From the NCBI GenBank assembly GCA_900540595.1, contig UQGL01000007.1:1-64000 (forward strand): DNA of 64,000 nucleotides, in the 5' to 3' direction. This DNA comes from an uncultured Oscillospiraceae bacterium. Its GTDB lineage: Bacteria; Bacillota; Clostridia; Oscillospirales; Ruminococcaceae. The position numbers and the translations under genes are program-made. This document shows positions 34,245-43,135 of the stretch, in pieces. The stretch's first letter is position 1; each line of letters begins with the position of its first letter. The notes under the pieces were generated by a model. That model saw only the letters and a program-made list of their open reading frames with translations. It did no database searches and was not told the DNA's origin.

Positions 34245-35696
34245 TCACGCCCCCCTGCGCAGTGTGTAGATGACCTTCATCGTCTTGTCGGCGGTCTTTT
34301 CCACCGCCTTCGGCAGGTCGTTGATGGTCGCCAGATAGTTTGCGCGCAGCACCCGCATGGTGCGCATACGGCTGTCGCTGTAGTAGCGGCGCAGCGGCGT
34401 TACCGGCTCGCCCAGCACCGGCACCATGGCGGCAAAGCCGGTGGTCGAGGTATCGTAACCCGCTGCCTCGCAGGAGAACAGCTCGTTTTTCTCGGTGTTC
34501 AGCACCACGCCGCGGGTGCGGTAATAGCAGTAAAGCCGCCCGTCATGTGCATCGCTGAGGTATTGCAGGGTATCGCCGTGCATCGTGACGGCCTGCACAT
34601 CGGTCGGGTCCGCCAGCGGAAAGCGGTAGATCTGATAGGTCGAGGGCGCTGTCATGTACAGGCTGCCGCCGTAGACCGTGCCGTTCAGCGGTGTGGACTT
34701 TGCCTCGCTGACAGCGGCGCGCAGCGCACCGCCGGTGTTGTTGGGGACGGTGTAATCTCTGGCCGCCAGCGTTTTGCGGTCATACTCCCGCACCCGGATG
34801 CTGCCGCCCGCCGCGATGGTGCTGCCCTCCGGCGCTGCGATAAGGTAGAGCTTGTCCGCCTCGGCGTCAAAACAGAGGCGGCAGTACCGGCCCGCATTGC
34901 CGGATACCGACTGCAAAAAGCCGGAAATGTCCACCGTATCGGTCGCAACAAGGCTGTCCCAGCCGCCCTGCGTATCGCGCCGGAAAAGATCCAGCGTCCT
35001 TAGCCCAAGACAGTGGCGGCGCAGCTCCAGCACGCTGCGGGCAGTGTCCACCCGGCCCGCCAGCGCTTCATCAGCCGCCGGGTCCGCATAGAGCAGCACC
35101 CCGCGCTCGCCCGTGGGGTAGCAATCCTTGGCCAGCAGCCCGGTCAGCAGCTGGTCGCCGCCCAGCGCCCCGCCGAAGCTCAGCCGGCCGGCCATCACAG
35201 GGGAAGCATTGGGCGCATCGATCATCTCGGAATAGTACGCGCCCTGCGGCTGGGTCAGGCAGACTGACTGTATGACGCCGTTGCCCTGATTGGTGGCAAA
35301 CTCATAGACATAGGTCATCGTGCCGCCCGCCGGGTCCAGCTTTGTCTCGGTCAGGTTGGCGCTGCCGCGGGTCGTGTTTGTCGTTGCATTGACAAGACCG
35401 GCGATCGCCGTGCCCGTGATGCCTGCCGCCGCCGGGGCAAACCGCGTTGCCGGGTCTGCGCCGAGGGGGCTGTCGTACAGGAGCAGCCCGCCGTAGAACA
35501 TCGTGACAAGGTCCTTCGGTGCGTTGGGGTCATCCTGCTGGCCGCGCCAGAGCAGCATCGCCTTGTTCAGGCTGCCGCCGTAGCCGTTGAAGATCTCCCC
35601 CACCGCGTCCGTAATGATGTTGTCCTTCTCGACCACCTCCACCGCACCGGTGTGTATGTCGGTCAGCTCCAGCCGTGTATGGCCGTGCAGTCTCAT
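34245..35696 (-). CDS. Phage tail-associated/receptor-binding-like protein, unknown
   Basis: 483 aa, beta-rich, no membrane segment. It begins M-R-L-H-G-H-T-R-L-E-L-T-D-I-H-T-G and includes G-G-S-L-Y-M-T-A-P and Y-R-F-P-L beta-propeller-like stretches. By position between the tail hub gene and the lysis genes it is the likely tail-tip or receptor-binding protein. The ATG overlaps the previous stop (ATGA). No collagen or fibre repeats; family not recognised. Confidence 0.65.
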   Translation of the reverse strand: MRLHGHTRLELTDIHTGAVEVVEKDNIITDAVGEIFNGYGGSLNKAMLLWRGQQDDPNAPKDLVTMFYGGLLLYDSPLGADPATRFAPAAAGITGTAIAGLVNATTNTTRGSANLTETKLDPAGGTMTYVYEFATNQGNGVIQSVCLTQPQGAYYSEMIDAPNASPVMAGRLSFGGALGGDQLLTGLLAKDCYPTGERGVLLYADPAADEALAGRVDTARSVLELRRHCLGLRTLDLFRRDTQGGWDSLVATDTVDISGFLQSVSGNAGRYCRLCFDAEADKLYLIAAPEGSTIAAGGSIRVREYDRKTLAARDYTVPNNTGGALRAAVSEAKSTPLNGTVYGGSLYMTAPSTYQIYRFPLADPTDVQAVTMHGDTLQYLSDAHDGRLYCYYRTRGVVLNTEKNELFSCEAAGYDTSTTGFAAMVPVLGEPVTPLRRYYSDSRMRTMRVLRANYLATINDLPKAVEKTADKTMKVIYTLRRGA

Positions 35697-37318
35697 TTTG
35701 GTTCCTCCTTCGTTATCTCGGCGCCGCCGTCCTGCAGGGGACCCAGCGCCAGCGTGCGGGGCGTCAGGCGCACCGGCGCAACCAGCTCCTCACATTCCAG
35801 CAGGCCGTTCCACGGTGTCTCCCCCGCCATGCCCTGCCCGGTCACGGTGGCCTTGATGCCGTACTGCGCCACCCGCACCGTGCCGCCGCTGCAGACCAGC
35901 CGCACCGACAGCCGCTTGACGGTGTTTGCCTCGACATTTGCAAACGGGTAAAAAAGCGCCAGCGTGTGGGGGCCTGCCTCCATCCGCTGCTGCGGCGTAA
36001 AATTTTCGATCTGCTGATCGTTCAGGTAGTAATGCACGGTCAGGGTCAGCGCCGCATCGTCCGGCTCAGCGTCCGCCGTCAGCTGCGCAAGGAAGATCGC
36101 GCTCGTATCCTCGATCGCCGCAAAGGAGATCGTGACCGCCGGCACTTCCGCCGTGCGCACGGTCAGCGCCGCCGCGTTTGTAAAGCTGTAGTAGGTCAGC
36201 CGCTTGCTCTCGGCGCTGTTCTGCAGGCGCCGCAGCGTGCGCTCGGTCGCACCGTCCCCGGCCCCGGCCAGATAGGGGTTGCGCCCCACGCTTTTAAGGG
36301 TCTGCCGCCCGCGGTACCGCCAGACAAAATGCGTGACCAGCATCTCGGGGGCGCTGCCGTCCGCGCGGGGCAGGGCAATGCGGTCCCCCGGCTCAAACGC
36401 CGGGTCGCCGGGCATCGTCACAGTGGCCGGGGTGTAGTCAAGCTTTTGCAGCACCGCAAACAGATGCTCAGCGATCTGCGCGCGTATCTCGGGCAGGCCC
36501 TTCTCGGCCAGCGGCATCTCGGTGATCGTCATGGTCAAGCCGCTGTCCTGCTCGTTTCCTGCCGCATACCGGCCATCGGCTGTCTCGATGCTCAGCGCCG
36601 CATAGTGGCAGCGCAGGTCTGAGATACCGGCCTCGCTGCGGTCTCCGGGGCCGAGTGCCGCGCACGCAGCTGCGGCAAAGGAGCGTATGACGAGCCGCCC
36701 GGCCCGGTCTGCCGCCGCAAAGCCGCCCACCAGCTGCGCCACTGCCGATGCACAGTCCCGCCAGCTTTTCAGGCCGTCCGCCGGGCCGATCTGGCAGACA
36801 AGGGCTGCGTTCTCATTGAGCGCGGCCACCTCCCCGGCCGTCTGACCCAGCGTCAGGCCGCAGGCATCGGCGATTTGGGCAAGCAGCTCATATGCCGTGC
36901 CCTGCAGCACGGTGCCGTCATAGCGGCGCTGCAGCGCCAGCAGATTGTCATACGCCTTGATGCTGACATACAGCGCCCTGCGCTCGGCCTCCGCCACGGT
37001 ATAGCTGCCGAGCGGGACCTCCTCCCACTGGCCGTCCGGCAGCTGCAGCCCGTAGGCAAGGCAGAGCCTTGCGCCGTAAAAGGCATGGCGGCTCAGCGCC
37101 GTGCGCAGGTTGAGCGCCGCCTGCCCGAGGTAAGCGCAGCCGAAGGCCAGCTCTTCCCCCGTGACGCACTGGTTGTCGAGGGTCAGCGACCCGCTCATAA
37201 GCTCAGCCGCCGTCAGCGGCAGCACGGTGCCGTCCGTCAGGGTCAGCGTGCCTGTCACCCGGTCGGTGCGGGTGCGTGCCCGTATGGCGGTCTTGTAGGC
37301 TTCCGATACCGGATACAT
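35693..37318 (-). CDS. Phage tail hub/distal tail protein
   Basis: 541 aa. The N-terminal half (M-Y-P-V-S-E-A-Y-K-T-A-I-R-x-x-x-R, then L-x-L-T-D-G-T and the G-S-Y-T-V-A-E-A region) resembles siphovirus tail-hub (gp27-like) proteins. The C-terminal half is a beta-sandwich-like attachment region. The ATG at 37,318 is preferred because the earlier GTG is part of the GGGGAGGTG ribosome site. Neighbours are the tape measure side and the receptor-binding-like gene, as in tail modules. Confidence 0.7.
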   Translation of the reverse strand: MYPVSEAYKTAIRARTRTDRVTGTLTLTDGTVLPLTAAELMSGSLTLDNQCVTGEELAFGCAYLGQAALNLRTALSRHAFYGARLCLAYGLQLPDGQWEEVPLGSYTVAEAERRALYVSIKAYDNLLALQRRYDGTVLQGTAYELLAQIADACGLTLGQTAGEVAALNENAALVCQIGPADGLKSWRDCASAVAQLVGGFAAADRAGRLVIRSFAAAACAALGPGDRSEAGISDLRCHYAALSIETADGRYAAGNEQDSGLTMTITEMPLAEKGLPEIRAQIAEHLFAVLQKLDYTPATVTMPGDPAFEPGDRIALPRADGSAPEMLVTHFVWRYRGRQTLKSVGRNPYLAGAGDGATERTLRRLQNSAESKRLTYYSFTNAAALTVRTAEVPAVTISFAAIEDTSAIFLAQLTADAEPDDAALTLTVHYYLNDQQIENFTPQQRMEAGPHTLALFYPFANVEANTVKRLSVRLVCSGGTVRVAQYGIKATVTGQGMAGETPWNGLLECEELVAPVRLTPRTLALGPLQDGGAEITKEEPK

Positions 37319-37333
37319 CCGGATCACCTCCCC

Positions 37334-37681
37334 TCAAAATTCGATCAGATGGACCGAGGCCGCCCAGACCGCCCTGCCGTCGCGGGCGGCCTTCAGGTCA
37401 GCCGTGCGGTCCCCGGCGTACATCCGGGCCGTGCGCATCTCGCCGAAGAAATACTGCACCTGCATACTGTCCGGGGCGGTCGCATTCAATACGGCGGCGC
37501 ACTGCGCCGTGGTCAGGGCCTCCCAGCTGACACTGATCTTGGCCACACCGCCGCGCACCCGCTCGCGCACCAGCACGCCATCCTCCGTGCGGCCGGTGCC
37601 GCTGCTGTCCAGATCGGATAGCTGCACCTTGTACGCGCCGGGTGCGGGCAGCGCCGTGCCGTCAATGGTTAAGATCTCCAC
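37334..37681 (-). CDS. Phage tail-module protein, DUF6711-like
   Basis: 115 aa. Pattern I-D-G-T-A-L-P-A-P-G-A-Y-K-V-Q-L-S-D-L-D near the start, W-E-A-L-T in the middle and F-x-G-D/Y-A-G-D-R-T-A-D later match the small phage family known as DUF6711, normally encoded between tape measure and tail hub. The start is GTG with GGAGGTGA seven bases upstream, overlapping the tape measure stop region. Function unknown. Confidence 0.7.
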   Translation of the reverse strand: MEILTIDGTALPAPGAYKVQLSDLDSSGTGRTEDGVLVRERVRGGVAKISVSWEALTTAQCAAVLNATAPDSMQVQYFFGEMRTARMYAGDRTADLKAARDGRAVWAASVHLIEF

Positions 37682-37684
37682 GCT

Positions 37685-39175
37685 TCACCTCCCGCCGCTG
37701 CGCAGTGCGCGGCGATTCTGACTGTTGGCGATGACGCTGTCGAGCAGCTCCTCGCCAATGTAGATGTTGATGGGCTGGTCGCTGCCCTGTGCGCCGCCCT
37801 GCCAGGCGGCCAGCGTTTCCGCCAGCGCCTGCCGGATCGTGTCCAGCGGCGCCTCGATGTTCGTACCGCTGCGCTAGTCGCCCAGCATAGCCAAAAACTG
37901 GCGGTTCGGCGGTATGACCGCTCCCTGCGCCAACGCCGGCACCGGCACGGCGGCGGCATAGCCCAGCCCGGGCAGGGCGGCCCGGGCGTTCAGCAGCTGC
38001 CCGGCACCGCCCAGCACGCCGCCTGCCGCCGTTTTGGCCTGCCCGATAGCCGACAGCAGCCCGTTGATAGCCGCCGCAATGGCGCTGACCATGCCGCGCA
38101 CGACCGCCAGAACCGTGCCGACCGCCGTCTGCACGATCGAGACGATGCGCCCCCACACGGTAGAGACGGTGGCCGCCATCGCGTTCCATGCAGCGTCCCA
38201 TGCGCCGCGCAGCACAGCGGTCAAAAAGTCTGCCAGCCCGCGCAGCACGGCCAGCAGCATCGTGATGCCGTCCGCCGCGATGCCCGCCGCACCGGTCACA
38301 GCCGTACCCAGCACCGTGAACACCTCGACCGCCGCCGGGGCCAGCGCCGTCAGAAGCCACTGCATGAACGGGGCCAGCACCGTGTTCCAGACCGTCAGCA
38401 GCAGCGTGCCCACCGCGCCGAGGCAGGCCGTCAGCTCATTCCAGAGCGGCTGCAGATGCGCAGCCCAGAGCGTATCCAGCAGCGCAAAAAGCTGCAGCAG
38501 CACCGGCTGCACCACCCCGGACCAGAGCGCCGACACAAGGCCCGCCGCATTCTGCCAGCCCTCGGCCAGCCCGGCCAGAATGGGCTGCCCGTAGAGTGCC
38601 CATGCGTTCTGCAGCCCGGCCCAAAGCCCCTGCCAGACTGTATCCAGCAGCGCCGCCGCAGGGGCAAGCACCGTTTCCAGCTCGGCCCAAAGCGGCTGCC
38701 AGACGCGCAGCACTGCCTCACGCAGGGCGTCCCACACGGTCTGCCAGGCTGCGGCAAACGGCGCAAAAAAGCCGCTGAGATACGCCCAGAAATCCGCCCA
38801 GACGCCGCGCAGGCTGTCCAGCACGGCCCGCCAGCCATCGGCCCAGTCCCTGCCGTCACTGCCTCTGGCGGTGCGGCGGGCCGTACCGGCGGCATTGCCC
38901 GCCGTGCGCTTTTCCTTTTCGGGCGCTGCGGCCTTCTGCGCCGCGGGGGCGGGCAGGCAGTTGATCTCGTCAAATTTCGCAAGGCTGCGGGTGGTTTTCA
39001 CGCTCTGCACCGCGGTTGCCTGCAGTGCCGTGCGCAGCTCCTCCACGACCCTGCGGGCCTGCTGGCCCGCGTCCCCCATGCTGCCCAGCGCCTGCGTGAT
39101 GCCATCGAGCGCCGCCCGCAGGCTCCCCGCCGGGAGCTTGAGGGTCGAAAGCTCGTCAAATCGAATCGTTTGCGT
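37685..39175 (-). pseudogene. Tape measure protein with in-frame TAG and non-ATG start
   Basis: About 496 codons. Residues near the N-terminus read I-R-F-D-E-L-S-T-L-K-L-P-A. The middle is a long amphipathic array with Trp every 10–12 residues (L-W-A-E-L, V-W-Q-G-L-W). Then comes a Gly/Ala-rich hydrophobic region and finally a conserved-type tail. A TAG at 37,874–37,876 interrupts G-D-*-R-S-G-T-N-I-E-A-P; related proteins usually have Gln there. The sequence past it stays protein-like to TGA at 37,685 (P-I-N-I-Y-I-G). Upstream, a good AAAGGAGGG site is followed six bases later by ACG (39,173–39,175), not ATG. The longest ATG-initiated frame is 37,874–39,079. It would lose the last 63 residues. 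Confidence 0.7.
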
Positions 39176-39199
39176 AGGTTTCCCTCCTTTTTTATCCGG

Positions 39200-39772
39200 T
39201 CACTGCAGCAGGGCAAGCAGCCTTTGCTTTTCGGCCTCCTGCGCGGGGCTGGCCGGGCTGCGCAGCTCGACCGCCGTGCGGTGGGTGCGGTAAAAGTCCA
39301 GCTCCCAGTTTTCCAGCCGCTTGCCGCGGCGCAGCTTGTCGCGGATGGCCACCACCGTGGCAAAGCTCCCCTCGCCGATGGCATCGAACCACGCCAGAAA
39401 GCTCCACCAGTGCAGGTACGGCAGGGTGCGCACATCCTGCCCGGCCGCCCGGCTGATGCCCGCTGCAATGAGCGGTGCATCCTGCTGCCAGTCCATCAGC
39501 GGCGGGCCGGGGCGCGCCTGCTCACGGCGGCCCGCCGCCAGAAACTGCGCCAGAAAATCCGTAGCCTGCGGCCAGCAAGCCTGCGGCATCTCGGCAAATG
39601 TTGGGTAAAACAGCCGCATCGCCACATACCAGCGCCCGCTTTGGTCCAGCTGTGGGTCAGCCGTGCCGCCCAGCCAGCGCAGCAGCTCCAGAATATCGCG
39701 GTAGTCGGTGCGTATCGCATACACCGCGCCGTCCAGCTCGGCCTGCATCGGCAGGCACCAGCAGCCCGTCAT
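39200..39772 (-). CDS. Phage Gp15-like tail assembly protein
   Basis: 190 aa. Contains the D-Y-R-D-I-L-E-L-L segment, repeated Trp/Phe (W-W-S-F-L-A-W-F-D-A-I-G-E-G) and Y-L-H-W features of the bacteriophage Gp15 family, which sits directly before the tape measure gene. The ATG overlaps the preceding stop (ATGA), which also matches the usual chaperone/Gp15 coupling in siphovirus tail modules. The start could also be an ATG at codon 9. Confidence 0.72.
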   Translation of the reverse strand: MTGCWCLPMQAELDGAVYAIRTDYRDILELLRWLGGTADPQLDQSGRWYVAMRLFYPTFAEMPQACWPQATDFLAQFLAAGRREQARPGPPLMDWQQDAPLIAAGISRAAGQDVRTLPYLHWWSFLAWFDAIGEGSFATVVAIRDKLRRGKRLENWELDFYRTHRTAVELRSPASPAQEAEKQRLLALLQ

Positions 39773-40221
39773 TCCGCGCCCCGGGCTGCGCGGGCGGCCT
39801 GCGCGGCAGCCTCGGCCGCATCGGCGGCGGCGTGCAGGCGGCGCTCGGCCCCCTCGCGCAGGATCGGTGTCAGCGCCTCGAGCAGGTTCTGCACCACGCG
39901 CCGCCCGTTTGCCCCGACCCCGGCCAGATTCACACCGTTCAGGATCGCGTCAAAGTCGTTCTCCGCGCCGAAGATCTCCCCCAGCAGCCGCTTGATCCGC
40001 CCGTCATAGTCCTGCAGCAGCGCAAGGCCGGCGGCGGCGCGCTGCTGCTCGTCCCCGCCAAGCTGCCCCAGCGCGGCTGTCAGCTCGGCATCATACCGCT
40101 CCAGTGTTTTGCCCGCCGCAAAAAAACGGTGGTAGAGGTTTGGGTCTGCCGGGTTGAAGCGCAGCACACCCCGCCCGTTGACGGAAAATTCCTCCACACC
40201 GGTGTCAATGTTCAGTTCCAT
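39769..40221 (-). CDS. Phage tail assembly chaperone-like protein
   Basis: 150 aa. Begins M-E-L-N-I-D-T-G and has a helical body with an Ala-rich coiled tail (H-A-A-A-D-A-A-E-A-A-A-Q). Size and place between major tail protein and Gp15/tape measure match tail assembly chaperones of Clostridial siphophages (DUF6673-like). It likely coats the tape measure during tail assembly. A GGAGTATCCA site precedes the ATG. Confidence 0.65.
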   Translation of the reverse strand: MELNIDTGVEEFSVNGRGVLRFNPADPNLYHRFFAAGKTLERYDAELTAALGQLGGDEQQRAAAGLALLQDYDGRIKRLLGEIFGAENDFDAILNGVNLAGVGANGRRVVQNLLEALTPILREGAERRLHAAADAAEAAAQAARAARGAE

Positions 40222-40230
40222 TGGATACTC

Positions 40231-40295
40231 CTTTCCATAAAGCCTTCCCCCGCGGGGGAAGGTGGCGCCGCAGCGCCGGATGAGGGGCGGCCTTG
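40231..40295. repeat. Partial fold-back intergenic repeat inside the phage module
   Basis: AAGCCTTCCCCCGCGGGGGAAGG, then GGCGCCGCAGCGCC and GGATGAGGGGC; half-copy of the family also seen at 44,650. Confidence 0.75.
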
Positions 40296-40316
40296 CCCTG
40301 CCGCCCCCTGCCGTTT

Positions 40317-40793
40317 TTACGCTTCGGTAAATTTCTTAGCCGCCGGGTCAAAGCTGCCCTTGGTCTTGACGCCGGTGTAATGCACATTGAAGGGGATCTG
40401 GTAGCCGGTCGTATCGCCGCCGTAGCTGACGATCTCGATGTAGCATTCCTCGCGCACGGCCGGGTAAGCGCCCGCCGTGTCCTTGCTCCACAGCTTGACC
40501 TCCACAATGTCGGTCTTGAGGTCGTCCAGCACAAGATCCCCGTCAATGATGGCCTGCAGCTTTTCAAACAGCGGGTCGCCCTCCTCGGCATAATAGGGGC
40601 TGACCTCGCCCTGCTTCTGGTAGCTGTCGATGACCACCGAGGTCTGGCCGAGAATGTTGGACTTTTTCTCGACATTGGCCGTCAGCTCAGGGGCGTATTC
40701 CTCCAGATCCTGCCCCAGACGGGTGTAGTTTGCCTCGCCGCTGCCAAAGGCGGCGTTCAGGTAATGGGCCATGTATCTGCGTTCAATTTTCAT
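40317..40793 (-). CDS. Phage major tail protein
   Basis: 158 aa. Starts M-K-I-E-R-R-Y-M-A-H-Y-L-N-A-A-F and contains R-L-G-Q-D-L-E-E-Y and N-I-L-G-Q-T-S-V, a common pattern in small major tail tube proteins of Firmicute siphophages. It also has the P-F-N-V-H-Y-T-G tube-fold segment. GGAGG lies seven bases before the ATG at 40,793, which also overlaps the preceding stop. It would polymerise into the tail tube. Confidence 0.82.
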   Translation of the reverse strand: MKIERRYMAHYLNAAFGSGEANYTRLGQDLEEYAPELTANVEKKSNILGQTSVVIDSYQKQGEVSPYYAEEGDPLFEKLQAIIDGDLVLDDLKTDIVEVKLWSKDTAGAYPAVREECYIEIVSYGGDTTGYQIPFNVHYTGVKTKGSFDPAAKKFTEA

Positions 40794-41212
40794 TGCATTT
40801 CCTCCGTATAAAGCTGTGTGTATTCTGCCTGCAGGCGCAGGGTGTATACCGCCGTGCCGCCCGGCTCGGCGCGCTCCATCCTGCCCTGCTCCGCGCGCAG
40901 GCACTCCTGCTGCGGCTCACTGCCGAGCATCGGCGTGCGGTGCGCGGCGCTCTCAGCGGCGATCCACGCCTGCAGCGCCAGCAGCCGCGCCTCGTTTTCG
41001 GCGCGGGTATCCGGCAGGCAGAGCCGCAGCGTGAACTCCGCCCGGCAGCGCTGCCTTACGCCGCCCAGCAGGTTCTGCCTGCGGTCCAGCACCGTGATGC
41101 CCCCGGCCCACAGGCCGGCCGTGCCCGGTGCGGGGCCGACATCACCAACCTGCACCGTAAGCCCCTGCAGGGCAGGGGCCCGGGCCAGAAACGCGTAGAG
41201 TTTTTGCATCAT
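40790..41212 (-). CDS. Phage tail terminator/minor capsid-like protein
   Basis: 140 aa, alpha/beta, with Q-K-L-Y-A-F-L-A-R at the start and several short strands. By gene order (directly before the major tail protein) it probably caps the tail or joins it to the head. The first of two adjacent ATG codons has GGAG seven bases upstream. Family recognition is weak. Confidence 0.6.
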   Translation of the reverse strand: MMQKLYAFLARAPALQGLTVQVGDVGPAPGTAGLWAGGITVLDRRQNLLGGVRQRCRAEFTLRLCLPDTRAENEARLLALQAWIAAESAAHRTPMLGSEPQQECLRAEQGRMERAEPGGTAVYTLRLQAEYTQLYTEEMQ

Positions 41213-41230
41213 GGTAGTTCTCCTATCTCT

Positions 41231-41393
41231 AAGCCTTCCCCCTTTGGGGGAAGGTGGCCCCGCAGGGCCGGATGAGGGGCAGCCTGCCACCCGACGTCCC
41301 TTTCCCGTGCAGCAGCGGCCGGCTCGCCCCTCATCAGCCGCCTGCGGGCGGCAGCTTCTCCCCCGAGGGAGAAGCCAAAGGTTTTTTCACCTC
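41231..41393. repeat. Full-length fold-back intergenic repeat inside the phage module
   Basis: Left part AAGCCTTCCCCC..GGGGGAAGG with GGATGAGGGGCAGCC; right part GCCCCTCATCAGCCGCC..GGCGGCAGCTTCTCCCCC..GAGAAGCC. The two ends form a long inverted repeat of about 160 bp. It separates two phage genes that are otherwise tightly packed. Confidence 0.78.
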
Positions 41394-41788
41394 GTCAGGC
41401 TGTGGACGCCGGTGCCGCTGCCGTTCCACCATGCACCGGCCTCGACATGGTGCAGCCTGCCGTGCAGCCGCATCGGCAGCACATACTGCACCACCGCCGC
41501 ATTTTCCACCGCAGCGGGCACAAAGCCCGGCCAGTCCGCCCACTGCAGCACCGGCCCCTCGCCAAGGCAGAGCCGGTCGCCCGGGGCCAGCGTGTAGTCC
41601 GCGCCGTAGCGTGCAGCCGTCTGCGGTATGACCACCAGCAGCGCCGTGCCTTGCCGGGTGCCGCCCGCATCGGGCAAGGCGCGCCTGCCCTGCTGCCAGT
41701 ACACGCCCCGCAGCACTTGGCGCACCACCCGGCGGTGCGCTGCATCGGGGTGGTAGAGGGTCACGGTCTCGCCGCAGAGCTTATCCAT
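41387..41788 (-). CDS. Phage head-completion/minor capsid-like protein
   Basis: 133 aa, beta-rich (T-V-T-L-Y-H-P, then R-G-V-Y-W-Q-Q-G, L-L-V-V-I-P, G-D-R-L-C-L-G). The pattern of a short beta barrel placed after the head–tail connector suggests a head-closure protein similar to DUF6751-type sequences. The C-terminal end enters the neighbouring repeat. Overlaps the connector gene by eight bases. Confidence 0.6.
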   Translation of the reverse strand: MDKLCGETVTLYHPDAAHRRVVRQVLRGVYWQQGRRALPDAGGTRQGTALLVVIPQTAARYGADYTLAPGDRLCLGEGPVLQWADWPGFVPAAVENAAVVQYVLPMRLHGRLHHVEAGAWWNGSGTGVHSLTR

Positions 41789-42152
41789 TGTTCACCCACC
41801 GCCCTATGCTGTAGTAGTATCCGGCCTCGCGCCGGTAATGCCGCGCGCGGTCGTCCAGCGTGCGGGCGCAAAGTTCCGGCGGGGCGGTGTAGGTCTCGCT
41901 CACGCTGCCGATGCTCACCCGCGCCAGACCGCGCCGCTCGTCCTCCTGCGCAAATTCATACATCGCATCGGCGATCGCACAGAGCGCCATCTCGGCGGCG
42001 GTGTCCTCGGTATACGCCCCAGCCGGGGTCATGGAGTAGATGCGGCGCATACGCTTCAGTTCAATTTCAGCGCGCTTCAAAAAGCGCGGGAACTCGCTCT
42101 CGGGGATATCCTCCCCAGCGAACTGCTCCTTATAAAAGGTGTAATCCGGCAT
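41781..42152 (-). CDS. Phage head–tail connector (gp6-like)
   Basis: 123 aa, helical. Y-T-F-Y-K-E-Q-F-x-G then F-P-R-F-L-K-R-A-E-I-E-L-K-R and A-E-M-A-L-C-A-I-A-D-A-M-Y-E resemble the small helical connectors encoded immediately after the major capsid gene. It would bind the portal side of the head. The gene starts 12 bases after the capsid stop. Confidence 0.72.
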   Translation of the reverse strand: MPDYTFYKEQFAGEDIPESEFPRFLKRAEIELKRMRRIYSMTPAGAYTEDTAAEMALCAIADAMYEFAQEDERRGLARVSIGSVSETYTAPPELCARTLDDRARHYRREAGYYYSIGRWVNNG

Positions 42153-42164
42153 GCGCCCGCCCCC

Positions 42165-43019
42165 TTACGCCTTAAACTTTGCCAGCACGACCTTGGCCTC
42201 GTTCGACAGCACGGCGACATAGAACTCGTCTGCGGTGATCTCGGTGGTGCGGGTCTTGGGCTTGCGCTCGGTCTCGATATTGACCTCGCGCTTACGGTAG
42301 ATGGTCAGGGCGGGGATCTCATCGTCCACCTCGGGGTCAGCCTCCAGCTTGACGATCGGGCAGGCGTAGACGCCGTCCGCCAGCGGCACCTTTTTGCTGG
42401 GCACCAGGCGGCAGCCTGCGATCATGCCGATCTCACCGGTCAGGCCGACACCGGGGGTGTACTTGTCCGCGCTGAGGAAGTCAGGGTTTTTGCGCAGCTG
42501 CGTGACCTGCTTGGGGTGGATGAACAGCACCTTGTCGGAGCAGCCCATCTCCTCCTCAAACAGATCGACCGCGTCCACGATCGCATTGTAGCTGATGGCG
42601 GCCTTGCTGCCGTCATAGATCAGGCTGGCCGTCTGCAGCGCCTCCATGCAGTCGCTGTCGATCTTGGCAGCGATGGCCAGCGCCAGCTGGGTGTTGGCCT
42701 CCCCCACCGGGTTGCCGTAGCCGGACAGCACCGCCTCATCGGTCAGGCCGATGCCCTTCATCGCCTTTTTGATCTTAGCCTTGCGGGTGGAGGTCGTCAT
42801 CTTCTCGATGGCGACCTCGCCGCCCTCGGCCACATCGGACGCATCGCCGATGTAGGTGTAGGCGGGCACCGTGATGGTGTCGCCGGGCACACCGGCGAGC
42901 GTATCATCAATTTTGGCGAACGGCGCCACGCGCAGCTTCTTGGGGATACGGGCCGAGACCATGTCGCCCATGACCTCCGGGTCGATCAGATCGGACAGCT
43001 TCGTGATAAAATCAGACAT
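42165..43019 (-). CDS. Phage major capsid protein
   Basis: 284 aa with HK97-like/N4-gp56-type features: an N-terminal S-D-L-I-D-P-E-V-M-G-D segment, T-I-T-V-P-A-Y-T-Y-I-G-D-A, F-I-H-P-K-Q-V-T-Q-L-R-K and the C-terminal I-T-A-D-E-F-Y-V-A-V-L-S strand. The size is that of a capsid protein without a fused scaffold. AAAGGAGA lies about nine bases before the ATG. No capsid protease gene is seen nearby. Confidence 0.88.
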   Translation of the reverse strand: MSDFITKLSDLIDPEVMGDMVSARIPKKLRVAPFAKIDDTLAGVPGDTITVPAYTYIGDASDVAEGGEVAIEKMTTSTRKAKIKKAMKGIGLTDEAVLSGYGNPVGEANTQLALAIAAKIDSDCMEALQTASLIYDGSKAAISYNAIVDAVDLFEEEMGCSDKVLFIHPKQVTQLRKNPDFLSADKYTPGVGLTGEIGMIAGCRLVPSKKVPLADGVYACPIVKLEADPEVDDEIPALTIYRKREVNIETERKPKTRTTEITADEFYVAVLSNEAKVVLAKFKA

Positions 43020-43049
43020 AAATTTTTCTCCTTTTCAAATCCGATTGCT

Positions 43050-43078
43050 TTGCAGGGGCCGGGTATGCCCGGCCCTCA
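43050..43078. repeat. Short palindromic repeat GCAGGGGCCGGG-TATG-CCCGGCCC
   Basis: Near-identical to the palindrome at 8,041–8,064, here between capsid and small phage genes. Confidence 0.75.
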
Positions 43079-43135
43079 ACTTTTTTGTGGTTGCCTTTTT
43101 TCCTGTTTGTCGCAGGGGTGTCCTGACCCCGCCTC

